A stretch of 64,000 nucleotides of DNA from Cellvibrio fontiphilus (GCF_035317345.1 NZ_JAYKTU010000006.1), one strand, 5' to 3'; counted from the stretch's first letter, positions 27,044 to 37,029 are shown. Numbers and translations: made by a program. Notes: generated by a model not told the origin, from the letters alone.

Positions 27044-29857
27044 ATTCACGAAACGTTTTTCTTCTTCAATGTGCGCCGACATATAGCCACCTGCCGGAGC
27101 TGCCGATGCTTCACGACCCACGTAATCAAGGTACATCTCACGGCCATAAAGCTCCTGGACTACATGACGCATGTGATGCTGGCTGCTATACCAGGCACCT
27201 TGGTTCATAGGCTCTTCCTGACACCAGAATATATCTTTGATTTTGGTGAAAGGTGTAAGAGCTGCTTTCAGCTCCTGTTCTGGGAAAGGATACAGCTGCT
27301 CCAAGCGAACCAAAGCAACATTTTCCAAATTACGGGCCGTTCTCTCTTCCAGCAAGGTGTAATAAACCTTACCACTGCACAGAATCACGCGCTCAATTTT
27401 GGCTGAATCAAGGCTAGTGTCAGTTATTACGTTTTGGAAACTACCGTTCGCCAGATCTTCCAGCGTAGAAGTTGCCAGTTTGTGACGCAGCAATGATTTG
27501 GGGCTCATTACCACTAGAGGACGGCGCATTGGACGAATTGCCTGACGACGCAACATGTGGAAAACCTGCGCAGGCGTTGTGGGTACGCACACTTGAATAT
27601 TATGTTCAGCGCACAACTGCAGGAAACGCTCAAGGCGTGCAGAGGAATGCTCAGGGCCCTGACCTTCATAACCGTGAGGCAGCAGCATAGTCAAACCACA
27701 CAGGCGACCCCACTTATGCTCGCCACTAGTAATGAACTGATCAATAACAACCTGAGCGCCGTTAGCGAAGTCGCCAAACTGCGCTTCCCAGATTACAAGT
27801 CCCGTCGGAGCGGTTGTTGAGTAGCCATACTCAAATGCCAGAACAGCCTCTTCTGAAAGGTAAGAATCAAAAAGTTCGAAGGAAGGCTGATCCGCATCCA
27901 TATTAGCCAGAGGCACATAAGATGAACCATCCTTCTGGCTGTGAATAACAGCATGGCGATGGGAAAAAGTACCACGCCCCACGTCCTGGCCAGTCATACG
28001 CACCTGATAACCCTGCTCAAGTAAGGTCGCATAAGCCAAAGTTTCAGCCATACCCCAGTTCAATGGCAAAGCACCGCCAGCCATTTTACGGCGATCTTCA
28101 TAAATTTTTTCAACTTGTTTCTGCAGCACTATGCCATCAGGAATCTCGCACATCTTACTGGCGGCAGCTTGCAGAATTTTTAAATCGCAACCGGTTATGG
28201 CAGGCGTCTGCCAATCATGGCCAATGTAGGGCGACCAATCAACGAACAGACTGCGATCAGGCTCGCTGACCAAACCGCTTGCAACGTGCTCACCGCGATC
28301 CAGGGCAGCACGGTAATTCGTTGTCATTTCATCTGCAGCAGTTTGCGTCAGTAAGTTTTGCGCGATCAGTTGATCAGCGTACAAAGTGCGTGTTGTTTTT
28401 AAACCACGAATGACTTGGTACATCAGCGGCTGAGTAGCAGATGGCTCATCGGTTTCATTGTGGCCGCGACGACGATAGCAAACCAAATCGATCACCACGT
28501 CCTTTTTGAACTCATAGCGATAGTCCATCGCTAACTGAGCAACAAACAGCACCGCTTCAGGATCATCACCATTCACATGGAAGATCGGGCATTCGATCAT
28601 TTTGGCAACGTCAGTGCAGTATTCGGTAGAACGAGCATCTTCACGCTTATTGGTGGTAAAACCAACTTGGTTGTTGATGACAATATGTAACGTACCGCCA
28701 GTTCCGTAAGCGCGGGTCTGGGACATCTGGAACGTCTCCATCACCACCCCCTGACCTGCGAATGCAGCGTCACCGTGAACCACTATAGGTACAACTTTGG
28801 CACCGGTTTTATCTTTACGACGATCTTGCCGGGCACGAACCGAACCTTCCACCACAGGCGAGACAATTTCCAGATGTGATGGGTTAAAGGCCATCGCCAT
28901 ATGTAACTCGCCACCGGGAGTCATGACGTTGGATGAAAAGCCAGAGTGATATTTAACGTCGCCCGAAGTATTCAGAGAGCGCTTACCGTCAAACTCAGCA
29001 AACAATTCTGCTGGACTCTTACCGAATACGTTTACCAAGGTATTCAAACGACCGCGGTGCGCCATACCCAGTACGATTTCTTTGGCGCCGTAGGTACCAG
29101 CACGTTTAACCAGTGCGTCCACCAGAGGAATAAAACTCTCTCCACCTTCCAGGCCAAAACGTTTAGTACCCGGGTATTTGCTATCCAAGTGACGTTCAAG
29201 CCCCTCAGCAGCAGTCAATCGTTCAAGCAGGGCAAGGCGCTGCTCTTTACTGAATTCAGGATTAGAGCGCACACTTTCCAAGCGCTGCTGCAGCCACTGC
29301 TTTTCAGCGAGCGGCGTAATGTGCATGATCTCGGCACCGATATGGCCACAATAGGTTTTTTCAAGCGCTTCGATGATTTCGCGCAATGTGCACTCTTCTT
29401 TACCGATAAACAGAGTGCCACTGTTGAACACAGTATCAAGATCAGCGTTGGTCAACCCATGGAAATTAAGATCCAGATCCGGTACTGGCTCGCGCTGCAT
29501 TAAATTTAATGGATCCAGCTGGGCTTTTTGATGACCGCGAAAACGGTAGGAACTAATCAGTTGCAGGACTTTGATTTGTTTCTGTTCATGCTCTGCGCTT
29601 ACTGAACCTGAAGTGACGGTAACTGTGCGAACGCGCGATTTGCCCAACTGTTCAAACTGGGCACGAATTACCGAATGGGGAGTATCCTGGGTGAGTACAC
29701 CATTGACCCGAGGTAATTGATCGAAGTAATTGCGCCATTCCTCGGGAACGGCATTAGGATTATGTAAATACGTGTCGTAGAGCTCTTCGACGTAGGCAGC
29801 ATTCCCACCGGAAATGTGAGATGTGCTCCAAAATTGCTCCATAATGCTGTCTTGCAT
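27026..29857 (-). CDS. sucA: 2-oxoglutarate dehydrogenase E1
   Basis: E1 is the thiamine diphosphate-dependent decarboxylase of the oxoglutarate dehydrogenase complex. From MQDSIMEQFW (ATG at 29857) it is 943 residues, as usual. Visible landmarks: GGNAAYVEELYDTYLHNPNAVPEEW at the E2-binding N-terminus, the active-site motifs GMAHRGRLN and HGDAAFAGQG, the ThDP site VINNQVGFTT and the C-terminal EEPMNQGAW. A GTG nine bases upstream would place the start inside the ribosome binding site (aaggtgag), so the ATG is preferred. It is the first suc gene, 183 bases after sdhB. Confidence 0.97.
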   Translation of the reverse strand: MQDSIMEQFWSTSHISGGNAAYVEELYDTYLHNPNAVPEEWRNYFDQLPRVNGVLTQDTPHSVIRAQFEQLGKSRVRTVTVTSGSVSAEHEQKQIKVLQLISSYRFRGHQKAQLDPLNLMQREPVPDLDLNFHGLTNADLDTVFNSGTLFIGKEECTLREIIEALEKTYCGHIGAEIMHITPLAEKQWLQQRLESVRSNPEFSKEQRLALLERLTAAEGLERHLDSKYPGTKRFGLEGGESFIPLVDALVKRAGTYGAKEIVLGMAHRGRLNTLVNVFGKSPAELFAEFDGKRSLNTSGDVKYHSGFSSNVMTPGGELHMAMAFNPSHLEIVSPVVEGSVRARQDRRKDKTGAKVVPIVVHGDAAFAGQGVVMETFQMSQTRAYGTGGTLHIVINNQVGFTTNKREDARSTEYCTDVAKMIECPIFHVNGDDPEAVLFVAQLAMDYRYEFKKDVVIDLVCYRRRGHNETDEPSATQPLMYQVIRGLKTTRTLYADQLIAQNLLTQTAADEMTTNYRAALDRGEHVASGLVSEPDRSLFVDWSPYIGHDWQTPAITGCDLKILQAAASKMCEIPDGIVLQKQVEKIYEDRRKMAGGALPLNWGMAETLAYATLLEQGYQVRMTGQDVGRGTFSHRHAVIHSQKDGSSYVPLANMDADQPSFELFDSYLSEEAVLAFEYGYSTTAPTGLVIWEAQFGDFANGAQVVIDQFITSGEHKWGRLCGLTMLLPHGYEGQGPEHSSARLERFLQLCAEHNIQVCVPTTPAQVFHMLRRQAIRPMRRPLVVMSPKSLLRHKLATSTLEDLANGSFQNVITDTSLDSAKIERVILCSGKVYYTLLEERTARNLENVALVRLEQLYPFPEQELKAALTPFTKIKDIFWCQEEPMNQGAWYSSQHHMRHVVQELYGREMYLDYVGREASAAPAGGYMSAHIEEEKRFVNKALTV

Positions 29858-29873
29858 TCCACTCACCTTATTT

Positions 29874-30030
29874 ATTGGAGGCCTAAACCTCCTGCTATGA
29901 CATCTAGCAGTTAGCTACCAAACGCTTTCAACTTTTGATTAAAAACGCCGCTTTTAAGTCGCCGCAACTCTCCATTACAGCGAACAGTATTAACAGTATG
30001 CAGACCCTTTTGGTCGGCTCAAATACGGAA
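29874..30030. other. sdhB-sucA spacer with small inverted repeats
   Basis: The spacer between sdhB and sucA. On the minus strand GGAGG and CCTCC (29877-29892) can pair just before the sucA ribosome binding site, and TGCTA/TAGCA follows upstream. Such pairing could affect sucA translation or mRNA processing. No clear promoter is seen. Confidence 0.3.
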
Positions 30031-30053
30031 AAGCGCTACCCTAGGTAGCGCTT
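30031..30053 (-). terminator. Hairpin around the sdhB stop codon
   Basis: AAGCGCTACC (30031-30040) pairs perfectly with GGTAGCGCTT (30044-30053). The three-base loop is exactly the sdhB TAG stop. On the minus strand it is followed by only two to four T residues, so termination may be partial. It may instead stabilise the sdh mRNA end. Confidence 0.55.
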
Positions 30054-30745
30054 TGTAAGAGCATGTTGCGGATATGGCCGATGGCTCGTGTCGGGTTGAG
30101 TCCCTTTGGACAAACAGCTACACAATTCTGAATACCATGACAGCGGAACACACTGAATGGATCATCGAGATTAGATAAACGCTTTTGTGTTGCCAAATCA
30201 CGACTATCTGCCAGGAAACGATAAGCCTGAAGTAGACCTGCTGGCCCAATAAACTTATCAGGGTTCCACCAAAATGATGGGCAACTGGTGGAACAGCAGG
30301 CACAAAGTATACACTCATAAAGGCCATCGAGTTTGGCACGATCCTCAGGAGACTGAAGTCGCTCGATCGCAGGTGCTGGCGTATCGTTTTGTAAATAAGG
30401 CTCAATCTTCTTGTACTGATCATAGAACTGAGTCATATCAACGACCAAATCGCGAATCACAGGCAATCCCGGCAACGGACGCAGAATCAGAGTGTTATCT
30501 TTGATACATTCTGAAATAGGTTTAATACAAGCCAAACCATTCTTACCATTGATGTTCATACCGTCCGAACCACACACACCTTCACGGCAAGAGCGACGAT
30601 ATGCCAATGATTCATCCTTAGCCTTCAGCAACTCGAGCACATCCAACACCATCAAGTCTTTACCCTGAGTATCTATCTCATAGGTCTTCATGTAAGGGGC
30701 GTTATCAGTCTCTGGGTTATAGCGATAAACTTGCACTTTCAACAT
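30041..30745 (-). CDS. sdhB: Succinate dehydrogenase iron-sulfur subunit
   Basis: SdhB carries electrons from the flavoprotein to the quinone site through three Fe-S clusters. The 234 residues show the [2Fe-2S] cysteines CREGVCGSDGMNINGKNGLAC and the later CILCACCSTSCPSFW and CHGIQNCVAVCPKGLNP motifs for the [4Fe-4S] and [3Fe-4S] clusters. The ATG at 30745 with GGGAG upstream is preferred to a GTG at 30754. The gene starts 15 bases after sdhA. Confidence 0.97.
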   Translation of the reverse strand: MLKVQVYRYNPETDNAPYMKTYEIDTQGKDLMVLDVLELLKAKDESLAYRRSCREGVCGSDGMNINGKNGLACIKPISECIKDNTLILRPLPGLPVIRDLVVDMTQFYDQYKKIEPYLQNDTPAPAIERLQSPEDRAKLDGLYECILCACCSTSCPSFWWNPDKFIGPAGLLQAYRFLADSRDLATQKRLSNLDDPFSVFRCHGIQNCVAVCPKGLNPTRAIGHIRNMLLQSAT

Positions 30746-30760
30746 GATCTTCACTCCCGA

Positions 30761-32533
30761 TTAGTAAGTACGTTTCTTGGGCTGGAAAGCTTCCATTGTG
30801 CGCGGTTTGAAATTTACCGCACGCTTGCCAACACGCTTTTCGCCGGGGAAATACATGGAGTGACACAACCAATTGGTATCGTCACGGTCTTCATAATCTT
30901 CACGGGCATGGGCACCGCGAGATTCTTTGCGTTCTTCAGCAGCTATTGCTGTAGCTTCGGCCACTTCAAGCAGATTCTGAAGTTCCAAGGCTTCAATACG
31001 CGCAGTATTAAAAGCATTGCTCTTATCACTGATGGAGACGTTTTCAATGCGCTTGCGCAACTCAGCAAGCTGCTGGATGCCCTTCTGCATGAACTCACCT
31101 TTGCGGAAAACGCCGAAGTAGTTTTGCATAATGGTTTGCAGCTCTTTGCGTAAAACCGAGGCGCTCTCGCCACTGGTAGAAGTGTTGATTTTATTCAGGC
31201 GGCCCATAGCCTTGTCGATATCGGATTGGGTCGCATCACGGTGCTCAATACCTTCACGCAGAGCTTTCTCGATATAAAGACCTGCTGCACGACCAAATAC
31301 AACAAGATCAAGCAACGAGTTACCACCCAAACGGTTGGCACCATGAACGGATACACAAGCTACTTCGCCACAGGCAAACAAGCCATCGATAACAACATCA
31401 TTCCCGTTGGCATCCTGAGTCAGTGCTTGGCCATTCACGTTGGTGGGAACGCCACCCATCATATAGTGACAGGTAGGAACCACAGGTATGGGAGCATAAA
31501 CCGGATCCACGTGTGCAAAAGTACGCGACAATTCACAGATACCTGGCAACTTGCTCTCCAGTACCTCTTCGCCCAAATGATCGAGTTTTAGCAACACATG
31601 ATCTTTGTTTGGACCAACACCGCGACCAGCAATGATTTCCTGAATCATCGACCGAGCGACTACGTCGCGACCCGCCAAATCTTTGGCATTGGGCGCGTAA
31701 CGCTCCATAAAACGTTCGCCATCGGCGTTAATCAAATAACCACCTTCACCGCGACAACCTTCCGTTACCAGAACACCTGCACCAGCAATGCCTGTGGGGT
31801 GGAATTGCCACATCTCGATATCCTGTACCGGGAAACCGGCACGCAAAGCCATTCCAACACCGTCACCAGTGTTAATGTGGGCATTGGTGGTGGAGGCATA
31901 AATACGCCCTGCACCACCGGTCGCTAATACTGTCGCCTTGGCTTTTACATAAACGGTTTCACCATCTTCGATATTGATAGCAATAACACCAACGACAGCA
32001 CCGTCAGCATTTTTAACTAAATCAACAGCAAACCATTCATTCAAGAAAACAGTTTTATTTTTCAGGTTGCTTTGATAGAGGGTATGAAGCAATGCATGAC
32101 CAGTACGATCAGCAGCAGCGCAAGTACGAGCGGCTTGACCACCCTCGCCAAAATTCTTTGACTGACCACCAAATGGACGCTGGTATATGCGGCCCTCTTC
32201 AGTACGGGAGAAAGGCAAACCCATGTGCTCGAGCTCAAACACAGCCTCGGGACCAACGGAGCACATATATTCAATAGCGTCCTGATCCCCAATATAGTCA
32301 GAGCCTTTTACGGTGTCGTACATGTGCCAACGCCAGTCGTCATTTGGGTCAGCACTGGCAATTGCACAAGTAATACCGCCCTGTGCCGACACAGTATGTG
32401 AACGAGTAGGGAAAACTTTAGTGATTACAGCAGTCTTGTAGCCAGACTGTGCCAGCTGGAGCGCAGCGCGCATACCAGCGCCGCCGCCACCGATAACAAT
32501 GCCATCAAACGAAATCGTGCGCATATTAGCCAT
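30761..32533 (-). CDS. sdhA: Succinate dehydrogenase flavoprotein subunit
   Basis: SdhA oxidises succinate to fumarate with covalently bound FAD. The 590 residues include the FAD dinucleotide site VIGGGGAGMRAALQLA, the covalent-FAD His in TRSHTVSAQGGI (about residue 45), the active-site His-Arg region (HPTGIAGAGVLVTEGCRGEGG) and the C-terminal REDYEDRDD. Its ATG overlaps the sdhD stop (TAATG), so the two are coupled. Confidence 0.98.
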   Translation of the reverse strand: MANMRTISFDGIVIGGGGAGMRAALQLAQSGYKTAVITKVFPTRSHTVSAQGGITCAIASADPNDDWRWHMYDTVKGSDYIGDQDAIEYMCSVGPEAVFELEHMGLPFSRTEEGRIYQRPFGGQSKNFGEGGQAARTCAAADRTGHALLHTLYQSNLKNKTVFLNEWFAVDLVKNADGAVVGVIAINIEDGETVYVKAKATVLATGGAGRIYASTTNAHINTGDGVGMALRAGFPVQDIEMWQFHPTGIAGAGVLVTEGCRGEGGYLINADGERFMERYAPNAKDLAGRDVVARSMIQEIIAGRGVGPNKDHVLLKLDHLGEEVLESKLPGICELSRTFAHVDPVYAPIPVVPTCHYMMGGVPTNVNGQALTQDANGNDVVIDGLFACGEVACVSVHGANRLGGNSLLDLVVFGRAAGLYIEKALREGIEHRDATQSDIDKAMGRLNKINTSTSGESASVLRKELQTIMQNYFGVFRKGEFMQKGIQQLAELRKRIENVSISDKSNAFNTARIEALELQNLLEVAEATAIAAEERKESRGAHAREDYEDRDDTNWLCHSMYFPGEKRVGKRAVNFKPRTMEAFQPKKRTY

Positions 32534-32904
32534 TAATTAACACCCCAAATTACTTGAATACCCCATACGAGATAGGTCACCGCAACAGCGCCGAGAACTA
32601 TCTGGGCAAATATACGCAAGAAAGTTGCTTTAGAGCCTAACAGACGTGTTGTTAAATAATCGGTCAACACTGCCCATAATCCGATCCAGGCATGTGATAT
32701 AAAAGAAATAAGTGTTACTAATGTAAATACACGCATCCACAGCTGACTGTAGAGAGATTGCCATTGCTCATAAGTGAGCTCAGGAGTGGAGAGTAAATAA
32801 ATAGTAAGAAATATGGTGTAAGCAGCCATCACAACGCCACCCACGCGCTGGATCAACCAGTCATACAAGCCACTGCGACCAAAACTAGTTACTGAAGTTA
32901 CCAT
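32533..32904 (-). CDS. sdhD: Succinate dehydrogenase membrane anchor subunit
   Basis: A three-helix membrane anchor that shares the heme b and quinone site with SdhC. From the ATG at 32904 it is 123 residues. SHAWIGLWAVLTDY (about residue 70) is the typical heme-ligand and quinone-site segment. Its start overlaps the end of sdhC by seven bases. A GTG two codons earlier is less likely. Confidence 0.92.
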   Translation of the reverse strand: MVTSVTSFGRSGLYDWLIQRVGGVVMAAYTIFLTIYLLSTPELTYEQWQSLYSQLWMRVFTLVTLISFISHAWIGLWAVLTDYLTTRLLGSKATFLRIFAQIVLGAVAVTYLVWGIQVIWGVN

Positions 32905-33272
32905 ACCCACACCCCTGCCAATACGATCAGTAAAATTGCAACAAACAAGGCAATCTTTGCACCTGTTTGCCCGCCTTTAAGCGACTCGCCCACACCAAAA
33001 TCCATAATTAAATGGCGCACACCCAGCACCATGTGGTAAGCCAAACCAGCTAATACAATCCACAGCACTGCCTTAAATGCAGGCTGAGCAACGAGATTTG
33101 AAACTGCATCAAAGCCTTCCTGTGAACCAAGGCTTGCGCCCAACATCCACAAGAGAACAGCAACACCAGCAAATAAGAAAACACCAGATATGCGATGAAG
33201 GATGGATACGTAGGCAGTAATGGGGAGTTTGATAGTCGATATATCGAGGTTGACAGGTCTTTTCTTGTTCAC
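32898..33272 (-). CDS. sdhC: Succinate dehydrogenase cytochrome b556 subunit
   Basis: A 124-residue protein with three membrane helices. HRISG (about residue 27) and LAYHMVLGVRHLIMDFG (about residues 79-95, heme-ligand His) are the SdhC signatures. It is the first gene of the sdhCDAB-suc block and diverges from gltA. Confidence 0.95.
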   Translation of the reverse strand: MNKKRPVNLDISTIKLPITAYVSILHRISGVFLFAGVAVLLWMLGASLGSQEGFDAVSNLVAQPAFKAVLWIVLAGLAYHMVLGVRHLIMDFGVGESLKGGQTGAKIALFVAILLIVLAGVWVW

Positions 33273-33378
33273 GGTCTAGATCACCTTTTAGCCCATTGCG
33301 GGCAGGTTTAAGAGTAAGTGTCACATTCAGTATCAAAAAGAGATAAAAAAGTGCAACACGCCCTGCAAGTCGCGCAGC

Positions 33379-33407
33379 ATTATAGAGATTGACCTCCGGA
33401 AACACAA
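33379..33407 (-). promoter_or_regulatory. Likely sigma-70 promoter of sdhC
   Basis: On the minus strand TTGTGT (33407-33402), a 17-base spacer and a perfect TATAAT (33384-33379). This predicts a transcript start about 100 bases before sdhC. Confidence 0.55.
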
Positions 33408-33891
33408 ACAAAAAGCCGCACAAGCAGGCGCTTTAACAAGAGGCTCAACGGAGTGAAAAAGTTTTAACGGGTATTTTACGCAACACACTGATTTAGCTCG
33501 ATAAATCCGCCGAAATACGCACAATTAAAAGGCAAAAAAACAATTCCTGCTTCATAACAATGCAAACAATATAGGAGTTACCACTGGGCTTCCAACTTGG
33601 ATAGATCCAGCCCCACGCCCACCCCGTAAAAAGAAGTGAAATTTGCTACTGCCAAGCACCAAAAACTTTCGCCTTAACAATTAAGTCATCTATAATGCCG
33701 CTCGCAATCGGCAGGGTCAGCCCATATAGCGGTAGCTGATTAGCCCATAAAAAAGTAGCCAGCCTAAAAAGCTGTCACAGCAGAGCTATTTTTATAGTAA
33801 GCAAAGTCACCTACGGTTTTTATTCGTTGAGTAAAGCGAAACATGCTTCGCTCAAGCCTTTAGTCCAAATCAGTAAGCACAGGAGTCAGTA
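33408..33891. other. Divergent sdhC-gltA regulatory gap with a long gltA leader
   Basis: No gene is seen in this stretch. A perfect TATAAT at 33691-33696 (weak -35 upstream) would start a gltA transcript near 33703, leaving a leader of about 190 bases. The leader has short inverted repeats (for example AGCT around 33770-33787) and an A/T-rich end. It is long enough to hold a regulatory RNA structure, but no known riboswitch is recognised. Confidence 0.45.
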
Positions 33892-35172
33892 ATGGCTGAC
33901 AAGAAAGCACATCTCACGATTGATGGCATTGATAAGACGATCGAGTTACCTATCTACGCTAGCACTATCGGACCCGACGTAATCGACGTCACCAGCATCA
34001 CCAAAAATGGCTTCTTCACATTCGACCCAGGCTTCATGTCCACCGCCTCATGCGAATCCAGTATCACTTTTATTGATGGCGACGAAGGTGTACTCCTTCA
34101 CCGCGGTTACCCAATAGAACAACTCGCCGTCTCCTCAGATTACCTCGAAACCTGTTATCTACTGCTTAATGGCGAATTGCCAACCGCCATTCAAAAAGAA
34201 GAATTTACTGCTGAAATCAAAAAGCACTCTTCTGTTGACCAATCCGTCGCTAATGTCATCAAAAGCTTCAAGCGCGAATCTCACCCGATGGCGATTCTTT
34301 GTAGCGCCGTTGCCGCACTCGCTGCCGTATACAACGATGAGATCAATATTACTGACGAGGCCAGTCGAAGACTAACCGCTTATCGCTTGATCGGCCAAAT
34401 GCCCACTCTTTCTGCAATGGTCTATAAGCATCGCAAAGGCGAGGCATTCGTAGCTCCGGACGATAACCTCAGTTATGCAGAAAACTATTTGAATATGACC
34501 TTTGGCACTGCCGGTCAGACACCAAATGTAAGCAAAACCATCGCCAAGGCTATGGATCGCATCTTTATTCTTCATGCAGATCATGAGCAAAATGCCTCCA
34601 CTTCGACAGTTCGCCTATCCGGCTCCTCAGGTACCAATCCCTTTGCCGCTATCGCCGCAGGAATTTCAACCCTATGGGGTCCTGCACACGGTGGCGCCAA
34701 CGAAGCCGTTCTTGAAATGCTTGAGGAAATAGGCACTGTAGATAACATCGAAGCTTGCGTTGCTCGCGCCAAAGATAAAACTTCAGGTTTCCGCCTAATG
34801 GGCTTTGGTCACCGTGTATACAAAAACTTTGACCCCCGCGCCAAGGTCATGAAACAAACCTGCGACGAAGTATTAGCCGAGCTGGGTTTGGAAAACGATC
34901 CTCTGTTAGCTATTGCCAAGCGCCTGGAGCAAATTGCTCTTGAGGATCCCTACTTTATCTCCAAGAAGCTTTACCCCAATGTCGATTTCTACTCTGGCAT
35001 TATCATGAAAGCGATTGGAATACCCACAGAAATGTTTACCGTGATCTTTGCATTGGGTCGCGCAGTGGGTTGGTATTCCCATTGGAATGAAATGGTAAGC
35101 GGTCCCTACAAGATCGGCCGTCCTCGCCAACAATACACCGGTCATGCAAAACGTGATTACCCTAAAAAATAG
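33892..35172 (+). CDS. gltA: Type II citrate synthase
   Basis: Citrate synthase condenses acetyl-CoA with oxaloacetate. The 426 residues match the hexameric, NADH-sensitive type of gammaproteobacteria. Active-site motifs are LHADHEQNAST, WGPAHGGANEAVL and MGFGHRVYKNFDPR, and the Asp is in VDFYSGI. RBS caggagt precedes the ATG. It diverges from sdhC and ends at a strong terminator. Confidence 0.98.
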   Translation: MADKKAHLTIDGIDKTIELPIYASTIGPDVIDVTSITKNGFFTFDPGFMSTASCESSITFIDGDEGVLLHRGYPIEQLAVSSDYLETCYLLLNGELPTAIQKEEFTAEIKKHSSVDQSVANVIKSFKRESHPMAILCSAVAALAAVYNDEINITDEASRRLTAYRLIGQMPTLSAMVYKHRKGEAFVAPDDNLSYAENYLNMTFGTAGQTPNVSKTIAKAMDRIFILHADHEQNASTSTVRLSGSSGTNPFAAIAAGISTLWGPAHGGANEAVLEMLEEIGTVDNIEACVARAKDKTSGFRLMGFGHRVYKNFDPRAKVMKQTCDEVLAELGLENDPLLAIAKRLEQIALEDPYFISKKLYPNVDFYSGIIMKAIGIPTEMFTVIFALGRAVGWYSHWNEMVSGPYKIGRPRQQYTGHAKRDYPKK

Positions 35173-35190
35173 TCGCGTTTAATACTTGAA

Positions 35191-35219
35191 AAAGGGCTGC
35201 AAGTTTGCAGCCCTTTTTT
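35191..35219. terminator. Strong bidirectional terminator between gltA and porin
   Basis: GGGCTGCAA (35194-35202) pairs with TTGCAGCCC (35205-35213), with A residues before and six T residues after. It ends gltA on the plus strand and can also serve the convergent porin gene. Confidence 0.9.
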
Positions 35220-35306
35220 ATTGAGGGATCGAAAAAATCAATTTCAATACTGAAAACAAAAGCCATCGCCAAATAAAAAGCAAGGGTTCTACTTTTGCAT
35301 AACGCT

Positions 35307-36554
35307 TTAAAAATTCCAGTCAGCCATCAACCAATACTTTGTGGTATCGCTATAAATAGCATTATTATCACCCATAGAATATTGAGCTAGCTTACCCGTC
35401 AGCACTACGGCGCCAATTTTCTTACTGAGACTAAAATCAATCTCGTCACCAAAATCTATGCTGCCCTCACTTGAATCAAATTTGTGGTAGCTCAGCAATG
35501 CTTGTGCACCTGCGATGGTCACACCAAAATTAAAATAAATATCTTCTAAACCGGCTGCCGGCGTAGCCAGGAATTTATCAGCCCAGCCTTGAAATGCGTG
35601 CAATGTAGCGAGTGGAGTGGCAAAACCATATGCACCATCATCAGAGCCCAACTCTTCGTATCCCAAAGTAAAACTATAACGATTAACGTTATAGACCACT
35701 TCAGCAAGACTGTAATCTGCTTCATATTTTTTAGCGGCACCAGCATCCTGTTGTTTTGCATATTCCAGGTTATAGAGGAAAGATTCACCCACACTGCCCT
35801 GCCAACGAACCCCAAAAGTATCTCCAGCCAAACCCAATTGAGAGATAGGATCATTGACCTCCAAAAGATAGGCGTAACCTATTAACTTACCCGCATCAAA
35901 ACCTGTATAGCTTGTATTTAATACATGGCTATCTACATGTAAATCACCCAGTACTGGATTATCCTCGCCGAATACGCGATTTACATTTTTAATATAGGCG
36001 TAAGTGAAATTTGTGTAGCGAATGGATTTGTTTGTCCAGGAGATACCATCGTATGTTTGTTCATTTTGTCTCCAGCCTACGTTTCCAATAAAGCGGGAGT
36101 TGTCGAGTAGCAAGCGCTGACGACCATACTTAACCTGGTTATTAAAAGTAGTGTAAGAAAGAAACGCCTGATTCACTTCTGTGCCTGTTGGATCAGCAAT
36201 TACCGCCACCTTATTTCGATCAGCCCATAACGGATCTACGTTTGCTGCAGAAGTACGGTAATCATGATTATTGGTCATCTCACTAACATTATCCATTTCC
36301 GCCGAAAAACCAAATCCATTCCAGACACCAGACTGATAGGAAATCCGTGAGCGAGTTGTCCATGCATTAGCTTCTCGATCTGTGCCTGAATCCAATACAT
36401 CTTCAGTAACATCCTCAAAACGTGTGCGAAAATTTATTTTTACAACGCTGCCTTGTTGCATAGATTCTGTGAATGTTTTTGCTGAAACATTTGGAACACT
36501 ACAAACCAATGAGCTTACCGCAGCTATCAACAGGTGAAGCGTATTTTTTTTCAT
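35307..36554 (-). CDS. Alginate-export-type outer-membrane porin
   Basis: A 415-residue protein with a signal peptide (cleavage near VSA, residue 25) and alternating beta strands ending in the outer-membrane signature WNF. The segment NQAFLSYTTFNNQVKYGRQR and the following RFIGNVGWRQNEQTYDG resemble the alginate-export (AlgE-like) beta-barrel family. Such barrels often carry anionic or neutral oligosaccharides. It is next to the GH3 and glucokinase genes but has a separate transcript. The long A/T-rich upstream region (36555-36980) suggests regulation. Confidence 0.8.
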   Translation of the reverse strand: MKKNTLHLLIAAVSSLVCSVPNVSAKTFTESMQQGSVVKINFRTRFEDVTEDVLDSGTDREANAWTTRSRISYQSGVWNGFGFSAEMDNVSEMTNNHDYRTSAANVDPLWADRNKVAVIADPTGTEVNQAFLSYTTFNNQVKYGRQRLLLDNSRFIGNVGWRQNEQTYDGISWTNKSIRYTNFTYAYIKNVNRVFGEDNPVLGDLHVDSHVLNTSYTGFDAGKLIGYAYLLEVNDPISQLGLAGDTFGVRWQGSVGESFLYNLEYAKQQDAGAAKKYEADYSLAEVVYNVNRYSFTLGYEELGSDDGAYGFATPLATLHAFQGWADKFLATPAAGLEDIYFNFGVTIAGAQALLSYHKFDSSEGSIDFGDEIDFSLSKKIGAVVLTGKLAQYSMGDNNAIYSDTTKYWLMADWNF

Positions 36555-36980
36555 AGAGCCGTCTCCAAAGACATGGTAAAAGAATATTAGTCATAAGCAG
36601 CACTCCTACTAGGTGCATTAAATGCTTTGCACTAAAAAGTTTCTTGCAAAACTTTGAGGTGCACCGAGGAATGGTGACTGTTATTTACTAGCGCAAGTCC
36701 TGTGCCAACGACCTAAAAAGCTTAAATTCGGGAGAATAAATTGCATCAAATCAAAGAGATAAGAAGCCAACGAAAAAATGACTCACCCAAAATGGAATTT
36801 TTTTATCGCCCTTTTATGGGGATATGATATTTTTTTTGGCGCCATTTACACGCAAAAACAAAAAGCTATGCGCACCCCAATGGATCACAAAAATGCACCA
36901 CTTTTTTATAGCCTGCACAGATGCAATGCATGACTGAAAAATGAACAATTCAAGAGGAGAACAACAACCTGGATTTCAAC
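36555..36980. other. Upstream region of the porin gene, no gene seen
   Basis: About 425 bases with no supported reading frame. It is A+T-rich, with T-tracts near 36800 and 36830, and probably holds the porin promoter and its control sites. No consensus operator could be identified with confidence. Confidence 0.4.
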
Positions 36981-36982
36981 AA

Positions 36983-37011
36983 AAATGCCGCGTCATAAAA
37001 GCGCGGCATTT
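36983..37011. terminator. Terminator of the GH3 gene
   Basis: AAATGCCGCG (36983-36992) pairs with CGCGGCATTT (37002-37011), flanked by A and T runs on both sides. It lies 19 bases after the GH3 stop and separates that gene from the porin. Confidence 0.9.
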
Positions 37012-37029
37012 TTATTAATCGAGAACAAC

